From Microbacteriaceae bacterium (GTDB lineage Bacteria; Actinomycetota; Actinomycetes; Actinomycetales; Microbacteriaceae), in contig JALRLI010000003.1 of NCBI GenBank assembly GCA_023254555.1, positions 1 to 35,374 on the forward strand: 35,374 bases of DNA, read 5' to 3'. Position 1 is the first letter of the stretch. Each line of letters begins with the position of its first letter. The translations under genes were made by a program, and so were the position numbers. The notes under the pieces are model-generated. The model saw nothing but the letters and a program-made list of their open reading frames with translations, had not been told where the DNA came from and ran no database searches. This document shows, in pieces, positions 8,091 through 16,201 of the stretch.

Positions 8091-8435
8091 CTACGCGTAA
8101 ATGACAGAGTACGCCTTCACGAGGGTCTCATCGATGACCCATCTACCGCTGAAACCATCCTCAATGTGGACGCTCACTCCAGGGCGGAGCTCGTACGAGG
8201 TGCCATCGTCATGAACGAGCTTTCCTTTACCCGCAATGATGTGCACAAACTCGGAGTAGCCGTTGCGCACCGTGGTGAATTCACCCGGAGTGCAACGCCA
8301 CATGCCGACGTCAGAGTGCGAATCGGCATGCATTGAGACAGTGCTTCCTGTTGGATTACCGCTCAAGACACGATCTCCTTCGATTGCGACCGGCTCTGGC
8401 CACTCGACAGTGTTTACATCAACAGCGTGAGTCAT
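8091..8435 (-). CDS. Cupin-domain protein (Cupin_3/DUF861 type)
   Basis: A 114-residue single-cupin protein. A beta-rich core with GEF (51-53), SEFVHIIAGKGKLVHDDG (61-78) and LRPGVSVHIEDGFSGRWVI (83-101) fits the DUF861/Cupin_3 group, which includes ureidoglycine aminohydrolase-like domains and many uncharacterised proteins. H65 and E62 may contribute to a metal site, but the canonical two-His first motif is incomplete. The start ATG overlaps the stop of the upstream membrane gene (ATGA), and GAGGAG precedes it by five bases, so the two are one operon. Confidence 0.75.
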   Translation of the reverse strand: MTHAVDVNTVEWPEPVAIEGDRVLSGNPTGSTVSMHADSHSDVGMWRCTPGEFTTVRNGYSEFVHIIAGKGKLVHDDGTSYELRPGVSVHIEDGFSGRWVIDETLVKAYSVIYA

Positions 8436-8989
8436 ACTTTCTCCTCAGCAAACCTTGGGGTTTCAATTTTCGACTGTTCAAGGAAGGTTTGTCCTCTGCC
8501 AGGAAGCATAATGCCGTTCGCCTTAGCCGGTGCAAACCTCGACTTATCCCAGGCCAACACGCTGAGCCAGATCACAGGAAGCAGCACACCAAAGATCGTG
8601 AACCCGAGCACGTTCTTTCCAAAAGCGCGGTTGACATTCGCAATCGCAAAGATCCAAATAACCAAATACGCGGCAGACACGGTGAATGCCAGGAGGCTGG
8701 TGACACCGAATCTGAAACCCACGGTCTCTGCGGCCAATGACGTGCTGAAACTTGCTGCCAGCCCGAGAAACATGAACCAGCCAGACTGGCCGCCTACTTC
8801 AAGAAACGCAAAATCGCGAAAGTAGGGTACCCAAGCGGCCCAAGGCTGAGGATGCCGGGCCTTTTTGAAAACAGCCATGAGTGCCAGGCTGCTCCATACA
8901 TAAATCAAGAGTGAGAGGATGATGATTACCGCGATAAAGACAGTCATCACGGCGATGAACGCTGCATATTGGTTGTAGTCAGTCAGCAA
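8432..8989 (-). CDS. DUF5684-like membrane protein
   Basis: A 185-residue protein with an N-terminal membrane segment (about 9-40), the phrase AWVPYFRDFAFLEVGGQSGW (52-71) and three further hydrophobic segments, an arrangement I recall from DUF5684 proteins. The frame opens further upstream (to 9049), but TTG at 8989 is chosen because AAGGAG lies seven bases before it and the extra residues would be non-hydrophobic. The polar C-terminus (about 40 residues) is cytoplasmic or disordered. Function unknown. It is the first gene of an operon with the cupin protein. Confidence 0.7.
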   Translation of the reverse strand: MLTDYNQYAAFIAVMTVFIAVIIILSLLIYVWSSLALMAVFKKARHPQPWAAWVPYFRDFAFLEVGGQSGWFMFLGLAASFSTSLAAETVGFRFGVTSLLAFTVSAAYLVIWIFAIANVNRAFGKNVLGFTIFGVLLPVIWLSVLAWDKSRFAPAKANGIMLPGRGQTFLEQSKIETPRFAEEKV

Positions 8990-9115
8990 AGGGTCTCTCC
9001 TTAGTGGGTGGCGAAATAGACGGACGCCTCCTGAAAAGGCTACCTGCATTTTGCCCGCTAAAATCGTCTAGGGAACCTCCATGAAATACGTTCCAAGATT
9101 GTGGGCTGTGAATAA

Positions 9116-10579
9116 GTGACCGATAATCATCACCCCACGAAACTTGATTCGGCCTCGAGCCGGGTCATCATTCTGCTGTTGATCTCAGCATTCGCAGTCA
9201 TCCTCAATGAAACATTTATGACGGTCGCCTTGCCGCGGCTGATGCGCGATCTCGACATCACCGCGAGTACTGGACAGTGGCTCACAACCGCATTCCTATT
9301 GACGATGGCGGTTGTGATACCTGTCACAGGCATGTTGATGAACCGGTTCGGGGTGCGAAAACTGTATATCCTCGCGATGAGCTTTTTCATCACCGGTACG
9401 GCTATCGGGGCCGCCGCAATCGGCTTTTGGATGCTCGTGTTGGCTCGCATAATCCAGGCGTTCGGCACCGCAATCATGATGCCACTGCTCATGACAACAA
9501 TCATGACGTTGGTACCGCCGATGATGCGCGGCAGAATTATGGGTCGTGTCACCATCTCGATGTCTGTTGCACCGGCCCTCGGGCCCGCAATTTCTGGGTT
9601 GATACTGAGCGTTTTGAGCTGGCACTGGCTGTTCATCCTGATGCTGCCAATCGCAATCACAGTCACAGCCATCGGTGTGACCCAAATTAAATCGAGTGCA
9701 CAAACAGAGAACAACCAACCCAAAATCGATTTGCTGTCGATTTTGCTCACAGTTGTTGGTTTCGGTGGAACCGTGTATGGCCTCAACTCAATCGGGGAAA
9801 TTCCCTCTGGTGGCTCGGCAGCGCGAGCAGTGACTGTTCTCGCTGTGGGTCTGCTGGGTCTCGGCGCATTCATTTGGCGGCAGAAAATGCTCGAGCGCAC
9901 CAATGGCGCGCTACTCGACCTCCGAACGTTCGCAGTCGCGAGCTTTTCTCGATCTGTGCTCTTGATTGCTGTCAGCATGATGGCGTTCTTCGGTGCGCTG
10001 TTGGTGATTCCAATCTTCTCTCTTGAGGTGCTGAAACTCGACACGCTGGCAATCGGTTTGATGCTTCTGCCAGGTGGTTTGATTGAGGGCCTACTGGGTC
10101 CGCCCGTTGGCCGGCTGTTCGACCGATTCGGGGCGCGCCCGCTGCTCGTTTTGGGAACAGCTTTGGTCGCATCCGGATTTTGGGGAATGTCGTTTTTCAC
10201 CGAGGGTTCACCGGTTTGGCTGATGACAACCTTGTACATCGTGCTCAGCATCGGGCTTGCCTTCTTATTCACTCCACTCTTTGCAGTTGGTCTTGGCGGT
10301 CTGCCACCTCAGCTGTACGGATACGGCAGTGCGACTTTTTCTACCGCTCAGCAGCTCGCGGGCGCCGCAGGCACAACCATGTTCACCATGGTGCTCGCCA
10401 TCGTCGGTGCCTCGATGCGTTCTGGTGGCGCGTCGGTCGTCGAGTCTTACGCGAGAGGATCTGCGACGGCGTTTTTGGTAGGTGCTGTGCTTTCAACCAT
10501 CGCGTTTGCGCTCGCGTTCACAGTGAAGCAGGATGCGCACTCACGGGAGGCTGGGAATCCGTCTCCAGTCTCGCACTAG
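9116..10579 (+). CDS. MFS drug-efflux transporter, DHA2 (EmrB/QacA) type
   Basis: A 487-residue proton-driven exporter of the major facilitator superfamily in the cytoplasmic membrane. Early features are ALPRLMRDLDIT and TAFLLTMAVVIPVTGMLMNRFG (helix 1-2 and loop motif), LARIIQAFG in helix 4, and antiporter motif C as APALGPAISGL in helix 5; these are typical of DHA2 drug:H+ antiporters, which usually have 14 helices. The substrate is unknown. The GTG start has no clear ribosome-binding site; a TAAAAT -10 candidate at 9059-9064 lies upstream. No regulator gene is adjacent. Confidence 0.85.
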   Translation: MTDNHHPTKLDSASSRVIILLLISAFAVILNETFMTVALPRLMRDLDITASTGQWLTTAFLLTMAVVIPVTGMLMNRFGVRKLYILAMSFFITGTAIGAAAIGFWMLVLARIIQAFGTAIMMPLLMTTIMTLVPPMMRGRIMGRVTISMSVAPALGPAISGLILSVLSWHWLFILMLPIAITVTAIGVTQIKSSAQTENNQPKIDLLSILLTVVGFGGTVYGLNSIGEIPSGGSAARAVTVLAVGLLGLGAFIWRQKMLERTNGALLDLRTFAVASFSRSVLLIAVSMMAFFGALLVIPIFSLEVLKLDTLAIGLMLLPGGLIEGLLGPPVGRLFDRFGARPLLVLGTALVASGFWGMSFFTEGSPVWLMTTLYIVLSIGLAFLFTPLFAVGLGGLPPQLYGYGSATFSTAQQLAGAAGTTMFTMVLAIVGASMRSGGASVVESYARGSATAFLVGAVLSTIAFALAFTVKQDAHSREAGNPSPVSH

Positions 10580-10613
10580 CAGCGCCACCGAGAGGGCGCC
10601 GAGATGAGTTGGA

Positions 10614-11423
10614 TTACTTGCCGGTAAACGTCGGCTTTTCTTTTGCCATGAACGCGCGCGTGCCTTCGCGCATATCAGCAGTGCTGAACATCCCAACGAA
10701 GGCAGCTCGCTCAATGTCGAGGGCGGTGCGGTTAGCCTGATGAGCAGTTTCTCTGATTGCCTGTTTTGAAACCGCCACAGCGATGGGCGAGACGCCGAGC
10801 ACGAGCTTCATGGTTTCATGGGCACCGGCCACCAGCGCATCTTTGTCATCAAATACCCGATTGACCAAACCGATTCGCAATGCTTCAGCCGCATCGATAC
10901 GGCGTCCGGTCATAATCAACTCGCTCGCCATTGCCGCACCAACGAATTGCTGCAGGCGCACGCTTCCGCCGAATCCAGGAACAAGACCGAGCTGAACCTC
11001 TGGTTGACCGAAGGATGCATTCGCACTGGCATAAATGAAATCGCAAGACATCGCAATCTCACATCCACCGCCCAATGCGAATCCGTTGACGGCCGCGAGA
11101 ACTGGAACTGGCAGTTCTTCAATCCACGATGTCAGTTCCTGCGCGATTCGCGTATACGAGTCAGCCTCAGCAGGAGTCATTTCGGCCATCGCTTTGATGT
11201 CTGCGCCCGCAACGAACGATTTTTCGCCCATACCGGTCAGGATGACACCTCTGACCGGCCAGTCGGTTCCTGCGCCGGTGTTCCTCTGTATTTGAGACAC
11301 AATGTCCCGAAGCTCGTCAATAACGATAGGCGAGAGGGCGTTGAGCGCTTCTGGCCTGTTCACCGTGACGGTGAGAATACCCTCATCGAGTTCAGTAAGA
11401 AGTGTCTCGTATGGGCCGTGCAC
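10614..11423 (-). CDS. Enoyl-CoA hydratase/isomerase (crotonase family)
   Basis: A 269-residue crotonase-fold enzyme that hydrates trans-2-enoyl-CoA, as in fatty-acid or branched amino-acid breakdown. Both catalytic glutamates of true hydratases are present: E122 in GGGCEIAMSCD and E142 in FGQPEVQLGLVPG. The oxyanion-hole segments are VAGADIKAM (71-79) and GFALGGG (114-120). The GTG start is four bases after the stop of the upstream microprotein gene and lacks its own ribosome-binding site, suggesting coupled translation. It is the last gene of a minus-strand run with a K+ channel and ABC exporter, an unexpected association. Confidence 0.9.
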   Translation of the reverse strand: MHGPYETLLTELDEGILTVTVNRPEALNALSPIVIDELRDIVSQIQRNTGAGTDWPVRGVILTGMGEKSFVAGADIKAMAEMTPAEADSYTRIAQELTSWIEELPVPVLAAVNGFALGGGCEIAMSCDFIYASANASFGQPEVQLGLVPGFGGSVRLQQFVGAAMASELIMTGRRIDAAEALRIGLVNRVFDDKDALVAGAHETMKLVLGVSPIAVAVSKQAIRETAHQANRTALDIERAAFVGMFSTADMREGTRAFMAKEKPTFTGK

Positions 11424-11427
11424 GAAA

Positions 11428-11652
11428 CTAGCCGCGCTTGCCGAGCATGTTGCTTACCCATGTTGAGAGCAACAACACCAGGGCAAGAATGATAGCTCCG
11501 GTGAGCAAAATCGCGGGAGCATTTACCGGGCTGTCAACCGCAGCGGTGTGCTCAACGCCTTCTGACGCAAAAGCCGGCGCTGCAGCGAAGGTTGTGATTG
11601 CGACTGAGGCGAGAACCGCGTAGAGGTGCTTTGCGCGCTTGGTGAGCTTCAT
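11428..11652 (-). CDS. Secreted or membrane microprotein with signal peptide
   Basis: A 74-residue protein. Residues 1-29 form a Sec signal peptide (basic KLTKRAKH, hydrophobic core, AAPAFA before Ser30). The remaining 45 residues hold a polar stretch and one membrane segment (about 46-65), ending in a basic GKRG tail. The topology would be a short exported segment anchored by one helix. A longer open frame reaches 11721, but ATG at 11652 is chosen because GGAG lies five bases upstream and the signal peptide begins there. No family recognised. It lies between the K+ channel and enoyl-CoA hydratase genes. Confidence 0.7.
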   Translation of the reverse strand: MKLTKRAKHLYAVLASVAITTFAAAPAFASEGVEHTAAVDSPVNAPAILLTGAIILALVLLLSTWVSNMLGKRG

Positions 11653-11735
11653 CTTGACTCCAACTCTGAGAAAACCTGTGCTTTTATTCTGCCCTAAATT
11701 CGGTCGCGCATCGAACTCCACGCCAGCTGAAGAAG

Positions 11736-12401
11736 CTATGAGTTTTCCTCGTGGGCGCGAATCGCTCGCTGAGTGTGCTCATTCAGATACGAAACCACGA
11801 GAGCTGAGGCGGTGCCCACGATACCGATTCCGCCGAGCATCAACACGACTGCAAAAAACCTTCCGGGAACCGTCACCGGGTAATAGTCTCCGTAACCGAC
11901 GGTGGCTATGGTGACGAAGGCCCACCAGATGGCATCGCCAAAACTCGTAATATTCGCGCCTGGAGCGTAACGTTCGAGACGAAACTCGGTCAACGCGATT
12001 ACGTAGATGAACATCGCTGCGAAGGCCACAGCGCTGATGATGATCCGTGCTCGAACCGCACCGGCTGATTTTCTCCTGAAATATTCCAGCTGGTTGATGT
12101 ACCTGATCAGCAAGAACGGACGAACTATCGGCAGGATGATGCTCAACGTATACAGCCAGTGTTTGTAGACGAACGAAATGCCTTGCTTGGATTTCACGAA
12201 CGCCACCGCATACTCGATGATGAAGACAATCCAGATTACGAGCATCCCCAACATAATGAAGGGAACGGCTGCTCCGATCTCAGGCTCTGCAAGAATTATC
12301 GCGCTGTAGCCAATCAAGAACAAGACTGACAGAACAATCATCAACCACGACCAAAGGTCATGGGCTGTGTCAGGGCTAAAGGGAGGCTTCGGCTTATCCA
12401 T
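11736..12401 (-). CDS. K+ channel (voltage-gated-like, six-segment)
   Basis: A 221-residue ion channel with the selectivity filter TVGYGD (about 167-172 from this start), preceded by a pore helix (FGDAIWWAFVTIA) and followed by an inner helix with a glycine hinge (LMLGGIGIVG). Four earlier hydrophobic segments resemble S1-S4; an S4-like stretch (IVRPFLLIRYINQLEYFRR) has spaced arginines, so some voltage sensing is possible. It lacks a cytoplasmic RCK or cyclic-nucleotide domain. The ATG shares its A with the end of the TGA of the upstream ABC gene; a GTG one codon earlier is an alternative. This predicts co-expression with the exporter. Confidence 0.88.
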   Translation of the reverse strand: MDKPKPPFSPDTAHDLWSWLMIVLSVLFLIGYSAIILAEPEIGAAVPFIMLGMLVIWIVFIIEYAVAFVKSKQGISFVYKHWLYTLSIILPIVRPFLLIRYINQLEYFRRKSAGAVRARIIISAVAFAAMFIYVIALTEFRLERYAPGANITSFGDAIWWAFVTIATVGYGDYYPVTVPGRFFAVVLMLGGIGIVGTASALVVSYLNEHTQRAIRAHEENS

Positions 12402-14386
12402 CACCCTTCAAGTTTAGGCTCTGCTTCGTCTTGGGCATCGCTAAACTGCGATTCGTAAAGCTCGGCGTAGGCCCCCCGGGCTGAGATCAGTTCAGCGTGG
12501 GTGCCTTGTTCAACGATCGATCCCTCGTTCATGACCAAAATTAAGTCGGCGTCGCGAATGGTTGACAAGCGGTGCGCAATCACAAAACTTGTGCGGTCCG
12601 CTCGCAGTGCACCCATTGCCTTCTGCAGCAAAAGCTCGGTGCGGGTATCTACCGAACTTGTAGCTTCATCGAGAATCAGGATGCTCGGCTGGGCAATGAA
12701 CGCGCGCGCGATAGTCAGCAGCTGCTTCTCGCCAGCACTCACGTTACTGGCTTCATCGTTGAGCACCGTGTTGTATCCCTCGGGGAGCGAATGCACGAAG
12801 CGATCAACGTAGCTGTGTTTCGCAGCATCTAGAATTTCGGTTTCGGTCGCGCCATCTTTGCCGTAAGCAATATTGTCTCGAATCGTGCCGCCGAACAGCC
12901 ACGTGTCTTGAAGTACCATGCCTGTTCGCGATCGGAGCTCATCTCGAGTCATGTTCGAGATATCGATCCCATCGAGCGTGATGCGTCCCGAATCAATCTC
13001 ATAGAAGCGCATAATCAGGTTCACGAGAGTCGTTTTACCGGCTCCGGTCGGACCGACAATTGCAATGGTCTGCCCTGGTTCTGCTGTGAGGTTGAGGTTT
13101 TTAATGAGGGGTTTGTCAGGTGTGTAGCTGAAGTTGACGTTCTCAAACACCAAGCGGCCGCGCATCTGAACTGGTTTCTCAGGATGTTGCGGGTCGGGAG
13201 TTTGCTCCGGCGCATCGAGCAGTGCGAACACGCGCTCCGCAGAGGCCACTCCTGACTGAAGCATGTTCGCCATGGAGCCGAGTTGTGCGAGCGGCTGAGT
13301 GAACTGGCGTGAGTACTGGATAAACGCTTGTACGTCACCAATTTGCATCGCACCCGACGCCACCTGCAGGCCGCCGACGACCGCGATTCCAACGAATACC
13401 AGGTTGCCAATGAATTGCATTGAAGGCATGATGAGGCCACTGACAAATTGGGCGCCAAAACTGGATTCGAAGAGCTCATGATTTTTTCGGTGAAACTTCT
13501 CATTCACTTCGTGCTGGCGGCCAAAGACCTTCACAAGGGAGTGACCCGAGAAGGTCTCTTCTATCTGCCCGTTCAGTTCACCAGTGCTGTTCCACTGCGT
13601 GACAAACAGTTTCTGTGATCGCTTCGCAATCACTGCAGTCACAACGAGCGTGAGGGGAATCGTGACGAGCGCCACAAGCGCAAGCAGCGGCGAAAGGATG
13701 AACATCATCGTGACCACGCCGATCACGGTGAGAAGCGAAGTCAGCGCTTGGCTCAGGGTCTGCTGCAGACTCTGAGAAATGTTGTCTACGTCGTTGGTTA
13801 CCTTGCTGAGAAGTTCGCCGCGCTGCTGGCCGTCAAAATAACTCAGCGGCAGCGCGTGAATTTTCGCTTCAACTTCCTCGCGCAGTGTGTACATGGTTCG
13901 CTGCACAACGCCGTTGATGATGTAGCCGGTCATCCACATAAAAAACGACGCAACGATATAGAGAACCAGGGTTACCGCGAGCAACATCGCGAGTGACTCA
14001 AAATCAATGCCGTGACCCGGATTGAGAGGCATGCCGCTGAGCATGTCAGCGAGTTGGTTCTCACCCTTTGCGCGGAGTCCGCCGATTACCTGTTCTTTTG
14101 TGGCTCCCGCGGGCATCTGCGCTGAAGCTACTCCCGCGAATACGAGGTTGGTGGCTTCGCCGAGCAGGCGCGGACCGAGCACGGCAAACACGGTTCCGAC
14201 AATCGCAGCCAAGATCGCCACGGTTGACTTGAACCATTCCGGTTTGAGCAGCGCGAAGAGCCTTTTCGCTGACTGTTTGAAGTTGAGAGACTTTTCAGCC
14301 GGGAGCGAGGGGCCACCATGCGGGCCACCGCGCATCGGTCCCATCATGGGCCGGGCAGCAGTGTTGTTTGGACGTGTATGACTCAC
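12401..14386 (-). CDS. ABC exporter half, canonical NBD with degenerate signature
   Basis: A 661-residue ABC transporter: Gly/Pro/Met-rich N-terminal tail (1-30), six-helix exporter domain, and nucleotide-binding domain. A loop of about 45 residues (85-130) between the first two helices would lie outside the cell. Walker A GPTGAGKTT is at 445-453, Walker B ILILDE at 569-574 with catalytic E574, and switch His H605. Its signature motif is VSAGEK (549-554) instead of LSGGQ. That pattern is the partner of the 577-residue subunit upstream, together forming a heterodimer like BmrCD or TM287/288. The GTG start overlaps the upstream stop (GTGA) and GGAGG lies just before it. The substrate is unknown; drugs or lipids are usual. 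Confidence 0.92.
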   Translation of the reverse strand: MSHTRPNNTAARPMMGPMRGGPHGGPSLPAEKSLNFKQSAKRLFALLKPEWFKSTVAILAAIVGTVFAVLGPRLLGEATNLVFAGVASAQMPAGATKEQVIGGLRAKGENQLADMLSGMPLNPGHGIDFESLAMLLAVTLVLYIVASFFMWMTGYIINGVVQRTMYTLREEVEAKIHALPLSYFDGQQRGELLSKVTNDVDNISQSLQQTLSQALTSLLTVIGVVTMMFILSPLLALVALVTIPLTLVVTAVIAKRSQKLFVTQWNSTGELNGQIEETFSGHSLVKVFGRQHEVNEKFHRKNHELFESSFGAQFVSGLIMPSMQFIGNLVFVGIAVVGGLQVASGAMQIGDVQAFIQYSRQFTQPLAQLGSMANMLQSGVASAERVFALLDAPEQTPDPQHPEKPVQMRGRLVFENVNFSYTPDKPLIKNLNLTAEPGQTIAIVGPTGAGKTTLVNLIMRFYEIDSGRITLDGIDISNMTRDELRSRTGMVLQDTWLFGGTIRDNIAYGKDGATETEILDAAKHSYVDRFVHSLPEGYNTVLNDEASNVSAGEKQLLTIARAFIAQPSILILDEATSSVDTRTELLLQKAMGALRADRTSFVIAHRLSTIRDADLILVMNEGSIVEQGTHAELISARGAYAELYESQFSDAQDEAEPKLEG

Positions 14387-16116
14387 GCGGCCTCCTCCGC
14401 GCTCAGCTGAGACGCCACAATTTCGCGGTAGGTCTCAGAAGTCTCGAGGAGTTGACTGTGTGTGCCCCTGTCAACGATTCGACCATCTTCGATTACTAAA
14501 ATCTGATCTGCATCCATGATCGTTGAAACCCGCTGAGCAACCATCACGACCGTTGCATTTCCGGTGTTGTTCTTCAGTGCCCGGCGCAGAGCCGCATCGG
14601 TTTTGAGGTCTAGTGCCGAAAAAGAGTCATCGAAAATAAAGAGCTGTGGCTGTTTAACAAGTGCCCTCGCTATTGCTAAGCGCTGGCGTTGACCACCAGA
14701 AACGTTCGTGCCGCCCTGTGAAATCTCTGCATCGAGGCCACCCTCCATATTTGAGACGAAGTCGACAGCCTGCGCAATTTCGAGCGCACGCCAGATTTCT
14801 TCATCGGTGGCATCAGGCTTTCCATATTGCATATTGCTGCGAACAGTTCCGCTGAATAAGAACGGCTTCTGGGGGATCAGCCCGATTTGAGACCAGAGCA
14901 CCTCAGGGGCAAGCTCCTTAACGTTTACTCCGTCGAACAGCACCTCACCCGCTGTTGCATCAAAGAGTCGGGGCAGTAAGTTGATGAGGGTTGACTTTCC
15001 AGAGCCGGTACTGCCGATAATTGCGGTGGTCTGACCTGGCTTCGCCACAAAACTGATTCCGGCGAGAACAGGAGACTCCGCGTTGGGATACGAGAACCCA
15101 ACATTGATGAGCTCAACCGAGCCTGTACCGTTCGTCTCACGGATCGGGTTCAGTGGGGGTTTCACACTTGATTCGGTTTCGAGTACCTCGGTGATGCGGT
15201 CGGCGCTGACGGATGCTCGTGGAATCATTACAACCATGAACGTCGCCATCATCACAGCCATCAAGATCTGCATGAGATAGCTCAAAAATGCAATCAGGGT
15301 GCCCACCTGCATCGAGCCGGCGTCAATGCGGAAGGCTCCGAACCAAATCACCGCAACACCAGACGCATTCAGCACAATCATCACGGTCGGAAACATCAGG
15401 GCCATCAAGCGACCGGTTCGCAACGCGCTATCGGTGACCGCATCATTTGCGTCACCAAAGCGTTCGGTTTCTACGCGCTCGCGAACGAACGCGCGAATCA
15501 CGCGGATACCGGTCAACTGTTCGCGCAGAACCCTATTGATTTCATCGATGCGCACCTGCATTTTTCGAAAGAGCGGAACCATGCGGCTGACGAGGAGCAG
15601 AATAGCGACGAGCAATACGGGTACGCTGACCGCGATAATCCAGGAAAGTTCTAAATCTTGCTGCACCGCCATGATGACTCCGCCGATGCTGAGCAGAGGA
15701 GCTGCAACCATCAGCGTGCTGCCGGTGAGCACCAGCATCTGCACTTGTTGCACATCATTTGTTGAACGTGTGATGAGCGAAGGAGCGCCAAATTTGGCGA
15801 CCTCACGCTCAGAGAACATTCCCACTTGGGTAAAAACCGCTGCGCGCAGATCACGACCGAGGCCCATGGCTGCCTTGGCTCCAAAATAGACCGCGATCAC
15901 AGCCGCAATGATCTGAGCAATCGTCAGCACGAGCATCCACCCGCCGACACTCAAGATGTAGCTGGTATCACCGGTGATGACGCCTTGGTCGATAATCGCG
16001 GCATTGAGCGTCGGGAGGTACAGCGTTGCTGCTACCTGTATGAGCTGGAAGAGCACCACCCCGACGAGCAGCCGCCAATGAGGTTTGAGGTACTCAACCA
16101 GAAGTTTCGCGAGCAT
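14383..16116 (-). CDS. ABC exporter half with degenerate ATPase residues
   Basis: A 577-residue partner subunit with six membrane helices (to about 300) and a nucleotide-binding domain. Walker A GSTGSGKST is at 368-376 and the signature VSGGQ at 472-476 is canonical. The Walker B end is FDD, so D497 replaces the catalytic Glu, and Q528 replaces the switch His. Its Walker motifs therefore build the degenerate site with the VSAGEK of the partner, while its good signature completes the active site. This is the classic asymmetry of heterodimeric exporters. First gene of the operon; it follows the ald terminator. No strong ribosome-binding site is seen before the ATG. Confidence 0.92.
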   Translation of the reverse strand: MLAKLLVEYLKPHWRLLVGVVLFQLIQVAATLYLPTLNAAIIDQGVITGDTSYILSVGGWMLVLTIAQIIAAVIAVYFGAKAAMGLGRDLRAAVFTQVGMFSEREVAKFGAPSLITRSTNDVQQVQMLVLTGSTLMVAAPLLSIGGVIMAVQQDLELSWIIAVSVPVLLVAILLLVSRMVPLFRKMQVRIDEINRVLREQLTGIRVIRAFVRERVETERFGDANDAVTDSALRTGRLMALMFPTVMIVLNASGVAVIWFGAFRIDAGSMQVGTLIAFLSYLMQILMAVMMATFMVVMIPRASVSADRITEVLETESSVKPPLNPIRETNGTGSVELINVGFSYPNAESPVLAGISFVAKPGQTTAIIGSTGSGKSTLINLLPRLFDATAGEVLFDGVNVKELAPEVLWSQIGLIPQKPFLFSGTVRSNMQYGKPDATDEEIWRALEIAQAVDFVSNMEGGLDAEISQGGTNVSGGQRQRLAIARALVKQPQLFIFDDSFSALDLKTDAALRRALKNNTGNATVVMVAQRVSTIMDADQILVIEDGRIVDRGTHSQLLETSETYREIVASQLSAEEAA

Positions 16117-16151
16117 TCAGAGCTTTCGGTATTGGGTCGAACACAAGAGTA

Positions 16152-16173
16152 CCCCCTCAAATGCATGAGGGGG
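16152..16173 (-). terminator. Terminator hairpin after ald
   Basis: CCCCCTCA (16152-16159) and TGAGGGGG (16166-16173) form a perfect eight-base stem with a six-base loop. It lies about 30 bases past the ald stop. On the minus strand it is followed by TACTCTTGTGTT, a poor T-run. Confidence 0.65.
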
Positions 16174-16201
16174 CACCCAGTGGGGGATATTCGCTGATGA
16201 G

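Noticed and set aside
9130..10272. 380-codon open frame antisense to the MFS gene
   Set aside because: It lies wholly within a clear transporter gene, is rich in Ser, Thr, Pro, Arg and Ile in the manner of antisense shadows, and has no recognisable domain or start signal.
10582..10599. Terminator between the MFS and enoyl-CoA hydratase genes
   Set aside because: GCGCC/GGCGC gives only a five-pair stem with an eight-base loop and no T-run, so I did not annotate it.
15299..15889. 196-codon plus-strand frame inside the ABC gene
   Set aside because: Shadow of a well-supported transporter; Arg/Thr/Ser/Ile-rich, no start signal.
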